Assembly: GCA_002633025.1 (NCBI GenBank)
Contig: NMRB01000726.1
Span: 124,001-188,000 of the forward strand
Direction: 5' to 3'
DNA from: Notospermus geniculatus
Taxonomy: Eukaryota; Nemertea; Pilidiophora; Heteronemertea; Lineidae
DNA length: 64,000 bases
In this document: positions 56,018 to 64,000 of the stretch, in pieces
Numbering within the stretch: position 1 is the first letter of the stretch
How the letters are laid out: each line of letters starts with the position of its first letter
Notes under the pieces: model-generated
Seen by the model: only the letters and a program-made list of their open reading frames with translations
The model's database searches: none
Told to the model about the DNA's origin: nothing
Made by a program: the position numbers and the translations under genes

Positions 56018-56372
56018 GGGCAAGTCCACGGTCAAATTCGTGATATTTTTTACTTGTTCAGTGCGGTCTCTGCAATTCATGGCACCAAAGGACCATTAAG
56101 TACCCTGCATCATGTCAGGCTCTTGTCCTTCTATGCCCATGGTATGAATTAAGTTCGTTGTGATTTATAATTAGTGCACTGTTTGCTAATTAGTTGCATC
56201 ACGGACGTGACCTGTGCGATGTCGCATCCATGACGCAACTAATTAGCAAACAAGGACAAGAAGGACAAGAGCCTGACATGATGCATGGTATTACATCTTC
56301 TGTGGTTCCAAAATTTGCAGAAACAGCACTGAATAAGTGAAAGAATGTCATGTCCGAGACGTGGACTTGCCC
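56018..56372. mobile_element. Fold-back MITE, GGGCAAGTCCACGGTC ends, copy 2
   Basis: GGGCAAGTCCACGGTC and CGTGGACTTGCCC are inverted. CAGAAG on both sides is a possible 6-bp duplication. It matches 42846-43244, but the central hairpin arms here carry mismatches. TA stands at 56187-56188, where the other copy has TACATGTA. Confidence 0.85.
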
Positions 56373-56997
56373 AGAAGCCATTGCTTGTCCGCACTTTTTC
56401 ATCTTTCAGCCAAAACTAACATTCAATGACAGCATGCATTGACAGCATGCATATTTGCTTTGTTACAGAGTACAACATAATTTTTTCAAAATTTTCTCAC
56501 AACTGTTTCCCTGAATGGGTTAGATGACTCCTATTGATTATCAGAAAACTAATTGATCCATGAAGACACAGCCCGAGGACACATGACCTTTACCTAGAAT
56601 ACGTTTCAAGGGCAATTACTGGAACCAAAGGCTAATTAATGTGCAATCCTCTGCCTTAGACAAAGGAAATCCATATTCTTTATTGCATATCTTCTTTTTC
56701 TTGAGTGTCTTTTCTTGTCGTAGGCGAAGAGATTCAGGTGTCTGTCTGTACTGTCTAATGATGAGATTGGTGGATGTTTTTCTTGGTGTGCAATGTGGGT
56801 GCACGGTAAGCATAAACGAATGTTAATTCTTTGAGTGGACATAACAAGCTGTTATCGAGCCGCCCCTACAAAGGATCCTTACAGTGGTACTGTCTTTCCT
56901 CTGGCTTAAGGAATTGGTGGAGTTCATGAAAAGTGAAGGAGACAAGAAAGCTGAAATGTTCATGAAAAGTGATTTCCTGGCATCTCAGTATCACGAC

Positions 56998-57108
56998 AGA
57001 AGCTTTTTTTACATTTTTTTTGCTTATTATTGCATTTGAAAAAAAAATTGGTGGTGGTGAGCAGGGGGTCACGACCCCCAAACCCCCCCCTCTGGATCCA
57101 CGCCTGCA
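56998..57108 (-). mobile_element. Fragment of a GCGTGGATCCAG-ended element
   Basis: On the minus strand CAGGCGTGGATCCAGAGG is followed by a G run and GGGGGTCGTGACCCCC. This resembles the left end of 45720-45898. The other end is not certain (GCCGCCCCT near 56861 is a candidate). Confidence 0.4.
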
Positions 57109-57120
57109 TGGGTGTGCCAT

Positions 57121-57212
57121 CCTGAGGTAATCAGCAGCTCTTTAAATAAAAAAAAAAACTGCACGCTCCCTATGTGTCACTGCACACACCATGCATGGTG
57201 ATAGGGAGCACT
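57121..57212. mobile_element. Palindromic element, GAGGTAATCAG family, copy
   Basis: CCTGAGGTAATCAGCAGCTC and the imperfect palindrome GCTCCCTATGTGTCACTGCA with its partner are related to 48366-48443. An A-run is inserted near 57149. Confidence 0.5.
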
Positions 57213-58067
57213 ACAAACTGATGGGGAGGTAGGCGTCAAAAAAATAGTAAAGCCAGTACTATTTTCATTCTTATGGTTAATATCTATCAGCATAGTGGGG
57301 GAGGGGCACCACACCTTAGGCAAGGCTGCCTTACATTCTTAACACACAAGGAAGAAACAGGGCTGAAACAAAAGAAAAAAAATCTATTTCTCCCCTTTTG
57401 TTTCCCGGCTAAAAGCTCCAGGTTTCAACAAAGAAATGAAGACAATGCAGCTGATATCTGGTCGAGTTATTTTCCCTCACGATGAAATTAATCAGTCTTT
57501 AATTAATTAATGGAGGTCCATTGTTCCTGGTGATCTATACATCCATCTCACTCTCAGTTTGCCATAAAAACGTTTATAAAGAGAAGCGGTGCTGTACATG
57601 GGTCTCGGTCAGCTTAGGTTGAACTGGAGAATGCGAGGCTACGGATTTCACGATGAGGGCCAATATTCAAATAGATGAAAGGAAAAACACGTTTTTCTCA
57701 CCCTTTGATGAAATTAATTAGACATATAAGTAATTAATCACGGTGTCTTCTGATTGATATTATGAAAGTGGTTTCTAAGACGAGATTTTTATGAGATTAT
57801 ATCGGTGCGCAAAACCTGGCGGACGTATCCCTTGCTTGGAGCCAAGGCATTGTTTTTTTCACACATTTCAGTAATTAATTCCGTGGATAATTAGCACCAG
57901 AGGTGATTAGCGGAACATAATATTGCACCAGATGAGATTTATGAAGAATTCATGTTTTTTTGCCTGCAGAACATCTGGCAGATGAGGTTGCCAAATACTT
58001 TCTTCTAATTAGGAGTCATATGGGGAGGAAAAGAATAGAAATTAAGATGGTATCGAAAAGTTCATGC

Positions 58068-58086
58068 NNNNNNNNNNNNNNNNNNN
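58068..58086. other. Assembly gap (19 N)
   Basis: A short run of N of unknown true length. Sequence to its right belongs to a dispersed repeat, which may explain the break. Confidence 0.99.
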
Positions 58087-59235
58087 ATACACCACTGGAT
58101 ATTTGCACAGATACCGAGACATGCTGCATTCATGCCTCAATCATGCATTATACATGCTGCACATTTTTGTAGGGGCAGTGAGGTACCTTGCAAAAGTCTC
58201 TGACGAAATAACATACCTCCCATTTTTATCATGAAACACTCACCCTGGGTACTTTAGTGTGACACTGAGCTGCTTTATTATGAATCATCCTGTATTTCTT
58301 TTTTATCCCAATGCCACCAAAGGAGCCACTAAATGGAAAACAATGATGATAACATCCATCTCCACATCAATCTCGAATTTTCTAAAAAATACCCAATGTT
58401 TTTCTCCTCTTAAACCCAGCTCCATGGAAATTAATTGGATAACCGAAGACGGCCATTAATTACGTACATTCCTCGTCAACATTCCAATGCTAATTGCAAT
58501 CATAGTGTGTAATTAAGATGTTAATTAAACCCTGTATACACAAACGAAGATGTGAGTGTGCATTTAGTGTGATACACAGATGGTTGCAGAGCACCGTATG
58601 TACAAGAAGACCAGAGGTATAGCCCAGTTATGCCATCAAACACGTATTTAAAATCAGATAGGAGATTTCAGATGTTCAATCTCTGAGCAGAAATGCACAT
58701 TAGCCTAACTGACATCAACAAGAAACACAACTTGGAAATGAGGAACCCACTTGGGTGGTGCTGCGACCAGTCGTACCGAAGATGTTGAGAAAGAGCAGCT
58801 TAATATAGATCAACGCAATCACGTCATGTCACGATGTCCTTGATGTTGTGCGACAGGGACATTGTCGAAAAAGGTAGGCTACAACTGCTCACAGCGCCTC
58901 CACGTGGCGGTAGTGCGCACTATGTCTTCATTGGCACGAAATGAGTCAAATAGCTCCATCTTCAACATCCGTCAGGCATGGATTCCATCCCATCTGACAC
59001 ACATTTGATCACCATTTTGAGGGACCACAATAAAAGGGAAACACAAGACCCAGTAGGCCTACCTACATGTATCATTATACTGTTTGAACCCAGGATGATG
59101 ACTTGCATACCCTCTGAACCTTCAATAATGACAAATCAAACACCATGTATATACACGAACTTTTATTTACATGTACGAATCTAATGCCAACTATTGATGT
59201 GTTCAGCTGCCAGTAGTCAAAACACTCTGTGTAAG

Positions 59236-59355
59236 AAGTTCATCTGAGTTCTACTGAAAGGTTTCAGGATAGACTGGGGTTAAAGTGTAAAGTCTGATGA
59301 CACCTCTACCATTGTTGACATCAGACTATAAACCCAAAACTTTAACTTTATACAG
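59236..59355 (+). mobile_element. SINE 3' end, second copy
   Basis: CATCTGAGTTCTACTGAAAG through the ACCCAAAACTTTAACTTTA tail matches the last 125 bp of the SINE at 49275-49582. It has GGATAGACTGGGG where that copy has GGATAGGCCTAGACTGGGG. The tRNA head is absent. Confidence 0.75.
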
Positions 59356-59800
59356 AATGCACCAAAATAAAGGTGCAAGAATCTCATGATTTGCAAAAGC
59401 GATTGCTACAAAACACAGGGTGCCAAGGTTAATGAATGGCATGGAAGTGGAGCCAACAAGGTCACCTTTCACCAGCCAAAGATGATTACAATATTGATGA
59501 AGTTTTCACAGCAGCAATTAACCTATGACATTGTATCCTATCTGGTTCACCTTGTTCCTAAAGGAGGCTAGCAAAGGATTTACATGTAATGGTGCAATCT
59601 GTGACAAAGACAGAAATGCAGCAGTGTGTCAGCTTCAGTTTTTCATCATTATTCAAATGATGCCAAAAAGTAACACCTTTTCCAATGGGAGCATCCTGAT
59701 AATATCAGTGGTGCTGAGCGCTTGCTCGCTTATGCTGTGATGTCGGGAGTAAGCACCAAGAACCACTGATTTACCTCAAGATAAATGGGAGGGATGTTAA

Positions 59801-59923
59801 CCAGGCCCCTGTTTCATAAAGTGAATTTAGGCTCATGGTACTATTAATTTCAATGCATTCTCCATTTGGTCAAAGGTACCATTAGCTTGAAGTCACTTTA
59901 TGAAATACACTGTAGGCCCCAGG
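59801..59923. mobile_element. Short MITE, GGCCCCTGTTTCATAAAGTG ends
   Basis: GGCCCCTGTTTCATAAAGTG and CACTTTATGAAATACACTGT plus GGCCCC are inverted. Inner GGTACCAT/ATGGTAC blocks pair. The right arm has about 7 extra bases. It resembles in style the ATATTCATAAA elements at 4871 and 16604. Confidence 0.65.
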
Positions 59924-62900
59924 ACACATCCAAAGTCTTCTTTCCTGCACTGCCAGCATCTTTCTTTTGTCTTTCTCTGCAGCAAAGACAATTTCAAGAC
60001 AAAAATGCTTACCTAAAAATGTCCAATTTCTTGCAAATGACATGAATACTAACTGCAGTATCGTTAAAACCATTATCTCATTTGGTAAAAACATCTTCAT
60101 ATAAATTACTAAGCCTTCCTGACCATATCACCCCATATTATTTACCACAACAACTCCATATCATTATCAACTTCCAGCACGTTATCCTACTCACAAGTGT
60201 GAATTTCTTTCTAAAACAAAAATCTAGACACCACACCAGACAATGTTTACATATGCACTATCATTACTGAGGGCGGCCTACGTACAGCCTGCTAATTGCG
60301 CATGCAGTGAAAAACCCGGCAAATTAAACCCAAGATGTTTGGTTCCAGGACGTGGGTTCACACCTGAAATTTCGGTCTTGGGAGAGAAATTAGCGCCTTT
60401 TGAACGGCGGGTGCCATGATATTACAGTTGGTAGCTGACGATAAATAACTCGATGGCCTCCGTATAGGAATGAGTGTATGTCGGATTGTCTAGTCTCATT
60501 AGCAAAGTCCCGTTGGAATTGCGTTGGAATTGCGAGTTTACTCATTATATTTGCTCCCTGCGGTCTGGAAGATGATACTAATGTAAAGATATGTATATTT
60601 CTTGATCAAATTAACACCAGGATGATTAAGATTTAGATATAACAGCAGATACATGCAAGTTTCTTATAAGATTACACTTTTTTTTACATAATGTGGTCTG
60701 TAATCCAAGAAGATGTCAGGCCATATATTCTGGTCCCAAAAGTGCATGAGATATTTTCCATACAAATTGTTTAACAAACGAATTTTAGCAAAACCTATAT
60801 TTTTGTGATAGCTAATGGTCCTTGGAACAGGCGTGGCAGAGGCCATCTTTGTCAGAAAAAGATATAGACAAGAGCCCACCAGCTGTGTGTGAACCAAAAA
60901 TGTTGTTCAATTCATCCTTTGAGAGGGTACAAAATTAAAACTTCTTTGCAAAAAAAATTTATTTTTTCAGTCTTCAAAAAACTCTTCCCACACCACTTCA
61001 AACAAGAGACCAATATGATGCATAATGATGACCAATGACCAAGTCATCACAGCACCACAAAAAGAGGGTCTGGGTTAAGCAAGAGGTCAAAAGGGGTTAT
61101 TGTCATGGCAGAATTACGAAATTACGCCAAAAGTGATCTTCTCAAACTACATAAGAAAGTTTGGCCAATGTGAAATGAACTCACAGATGGCAAAATATCA
61201 TGAAAATTCCGCCCTAAATCAACAAACTACAGGAGGTCTCAATCACTCCTCTCCCACTCCTCAATAGCAGCTTGCCCCCCGGGGCCATGAATGTCACCAA
61301 ATTTACTAAGCAAAGGAGCAGAGCAAAAGCCACATTATTCATGAGTAAAGGACCACTTGACGGAGACACACAGCCCCTGATTAGCAGTATGGTGCCCGCT
61401 GGCAGTTAAAGCTACCAATCGCTTCTGAACACCAAAAGTACTGAACCTGAACACTTGGCATTCTTAAAGAAGATTCCTGCTGATGTAATGGTGGAGACAG
61501 AAATCCATTTCACAGAACCAGAATTTGGTCCAGATAGTTCTCAAGCTCTTCTCAAGAATTTTCAAGGGATAACCAAAAATCTTGATATCAATTGATAGTA
61601 TGTATGAACTTTCAACCTGAATAATATGATGGTAGTAGCCTACAAGAATGTGTGCAACTTTGGAGCAGTGAAAACGTCAAAATCAAATTACTTTGCAATA
61701 CATGATGTATTGGTACACGTATTCTTGATAAGACATATTTCAAGATAGATGATGAATTTCAAAGAAGATGTTAATTCCTCAAAAAGATATAAACGACCCG
61801 CCTCAGCATTGAAATATCTATCTAAAACATGAAATCAATCAATTCTATGTTGACATTACAACATTTCTTTTTCAATTCAATAAAGTTTCTTCCATTTTAC
61901 ATTCTTTTTTACAACTGATGTTGAGTTCATTTTCTTCCTTATGTGTGATTGGTTATCCCAAACAGCAGAGCAGGCCTCAATCAAGAAACTGATGGCATTT
62001 TGTTTTGTTCAAGAACATCATATTGGCCAGTTTGGTTGTGACAACTTGTTAGGCCTACATGTACATGGTAACTCTAATTGTAAGAATACATGTTGTACAA
62101 ATTCAATTTCAAATGCCAATAGGCTACTATAGGCCTAAATCAAATATTTGATATGGTACATTCATCCAAACCATACATGAACATCATACCAGAAATAGTA
62201 GACAGCATCAACCAGAAAAAAAGATCCTTGTGAAAAAAATTGCCAAAGAACTGGTTGTGCACCAGACATCAAAACCTGTATTCAATGATATTCCACTGCA
62301 TTAAATTCAAGGCAGTTGAAAACTGTGCCCATAGTGGTGAAAATAACAATTCCTACTGCTCCTACCTTTTGCCAAGACCATATCTCTCAGATTTGTAGTC
62401 CAAAGTGCATCTGCAGGACTGTTCCTTAATCCCTGTCCACCACTACAATATCTGCCAGGGATGGACAAGTACTTGTGGCCATACTGCCTGTTTTTTCTTA
62501 GCAACACCATGCCAATGGAAAGATAGCGGAGGTATTTACTAATTTCCATCAAATTTTAATGAGAATTTCTTTAGTTCTTGCCCAAAGCATATCAGGCTAT
62601 AGAAAAGAAAAACAATTATAAGTGAGGAGGACCGTTTATATTAGAATGACAATGGGTTATGGAGGAAGATGTCCCGGCCTAATAAGGCTCAACCCTGTAG
62701 TATCTCATGGCAACTGCCATCCCTTTTCCGCTCAGTACGATCTCATACATTCCCTCATAAATCCCTTTTGTTCAGATTATACAGTTGAGGCTAACCGAAT
62801 TTAAAATTTTCAATGCGACATTGTCCCCTAAAAACAATAGGAAACAATGAGAAGCACAGTCTACACCTTGGGCTTCGCGGTCCTGACAATAGAGCATCGC

Positions 62901-63192
62901 ATTTCAAAACTAACATGCATTGTTTGGCCTGCTAAACCCCCTCATGAATTGATGAATTCGTATTTCATCAACTAAGGGCCAAAATTAATGATTAGCGTAC
63001 TTTACATAACTGAGACCTCAGTGGTGGCCATTAGCCGACTTGCAGCCGGTCATAACACAGGGGCGGCTGCAGGAAAACTTCCCCCCATTGTTGGAATGAC
63101 AGGGATCACATGTACAGAGTGAAGGAATTCACCCCTGACATGTTGAACATATTAACTCATTGGTGTCATGTCAAATAAATTCAATATACATT

Positions 63193-63528
63193 TGTGTCCC
63201 GCCACAACAAAATGACTCGGAATGCGTGCAGAAGAAGACCGAAGATGACATCAGATAACATTTACAGAAATCGACAAAGTCAAATTTCACAATAGGCAGA
63301 CAATCCTGAACTCAACAAACCGTTGGTGTCAAATGGACATGGTGGGTCGTATTCATGAAGCGGTTCTATGTTTAGAACCATCTTAGGCCGGTTGCAAGTA
63401 TCGTCAACCACTGTACTTGGAACCGGCCTAAGACGGTTCTAACGATAGAAGCGGTTCCGCTTTATGAATACGACTCGTTGGGTCTTCTTCTGTGCGCATT
63501 CCGACTCATTTTGCTGTGGCGGGTCACA
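63193..63528. mobile_element. MITE with TGTGWCCC ends, copy 2, interrupted
   Basis: TGTGTCCCGCCACAACAAAA and TTTTGCTGTGGCGGGTCACA are inverted. The interior matches 6540-6742. The flanks read TT rather than TA, perhaps mutated. The element is broken by 63345-63476. Confidence 0.8.
63345..63476. mobile_element. MITE, GRGTCGTATTCATRAAGCGG ends, nested
   Basis: GGTCGTATTCATGAAGCGGT and the right end CTTTATGAATACGACTC are inverted. The inner arms CTTAGGCCGGTT/AACCGGCCTAAG pair well. GGTG and GTTG flanks may be a diverged 4-bp duplication. The host's other copy (6540-6742) lacks it. Confidence 0.8.
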
Positions 63529-63618
63529 TTTGAGAACACATGAATTCTTATCTCGGATAAGGCTTCATCTTCAACATGCAATGTTGGAGGAAAATGAAAA
63601 TGATGTATCAGTCATGTC

Positions 63619-63838
63619 CAGTGTTCTCGCCAGGCCTTTTAAACAGGGCGGTACCACCCTGTTCAAAATTCAGAGGTCATTTTACCACCCTGTTTGAAAA
63701 TGTAACCTGCAATGCATTTTCTATTACAAATACACAACACCCTGTTTGAATTTCACTCCCACCCTGTTCGAAAATCCAGGGCCATAGGAAAATGCAGTCA
63801 TCCCACCCCATTTGGAAAAATTTCTGGCTAGAACACTG
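63619..63838. mobile_element. Element with CAGTGTTCTCGCCAG ends
   Basis: CAGTGTTCTCGCCAG and CTGGCTAGAACACTG are inverted with one mismatch. The interior has repeated ACCCTGTTYRAAAAT blocks. The ends resemble those of 16108-16250 and 51838-51987. Confidence 0.65.
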
Positions 63839-64000
63839 TATCAAGGTGAAATGGAAGAGAAAATTGATAATTGATTTTTTTAGGTAATTCTCCCACCATA
63901 TGCAAAAAAATGGGGGGGGGGGGCACCTACAAGGATATGTGAATGGATAAAGCCTGTGCAACAAAAGGTCAGCATTAGAAATAATGTACTTACATAAGCA

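Larger units (their letters stand above)
56373..58067. other. Gene-free stretch
   Basis: Contains GCATGCAT-rich sequence near 56430, a GGATCC-ended fragment near 56998-57108, the palindromic element at 57121-57212, and TAATTA-rich single-copy DNA at 57480-57960 that could be regulatory. No gene is recognised. Confidence 0.35.
58087..63192. other. Gene-free stretch, sparse repeats
   Basis: Begins with a copy of the TGCTGCATTCATGC fragment (58123-58183). Then mostly single-copy A+T-rich DNA with a SINE 3' end (59236-59355), a MITE (59801-59923) and many TACATGTA/TAGGCCTA sites (59054, 59064, 59168, 59581, 62050, 62056, 62130). No gene is recognised. Confidence 0.35.

Noticed and set aside
54690-63925. 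G/C homopolymers (about 54690, 57085, 63911) as G-quadruplex signals
   Set aside because: Isolated homopolymers prone to sequencing error, with no spaced G-tract pattern around them.

Overview
This is a gene-poor stretch of animal genomic DNA. No ribosomal RNA, no protein-coding gene I can name and no convincing exon chain was found. Open frames longer than about 80 codons are few, and nearly all lie inside transposon inverted repeats, tandem repeats or the N gap. The organism is probably a marine invertebrate, perhaps an echinoderm or hemichordate. That is low-confidence inference from the very common palindromes TACATGTA and TAGGCCTA, the dense small DNA transposons and the (AACTTT)n-tailed tRNA SINE.

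The content is mostly non-autonomous DNA transposons (MITEs) in single-copy, A+T-rich DNA. I recognise about forty by paired terminal inverted repeats, and many have visible target-site duplications. Layout: 1-1500 unique DNA; 1504-2009 minisatellite split by a MITE; 4638-5023 nested MITEs; 7651-15288 a tandem duplication of about 3.7 and 3.9 kb whose copies differ by MITE insertions and tandem-repeat number; 15742-17272 MITEs and two adjoining tandem repeats; 19889-20589 assembly gap; 21017-27088 MITEs of at least six families; 29332-29551 a 17-bp array; 31099-35519 MITEs, a LINE 3' end and a long-armed hairpin element; 38394-48443 more MITEs, including two fused head to tail at 41721-42291; 49275-49582 a tRNA-derived SINE; 51838-56372 nested and palindromic MITEs; 57121-63838 sparse repeats and a nested MITE at 63193-63528. 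The remaining intervals look single-copy and may hold introns or regulatory DNA of a gene outside the window.

The most interesting pattern is genome-scale. TACATGTA occurs about 25 times and TAGGCCTA about 17 times by eye, where base composition predicts one or two each. In five repeat families I could align a copy carrying one of these 8-mers with a related copy that has only TA (or, in one case, AA) at the same place, a difference of exactly 6 bp. A sixth pair carries the variant TACATATA. This is what excision footprints of TA-targeting transposons would look like: TA plus the two terminal bases of each end plus TA. TACATGTA is the known footprint of Tc1, and several MITE families here have TA duplications and CA...TG ends. 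I found no operon, CRISPR array or multi-gene system.
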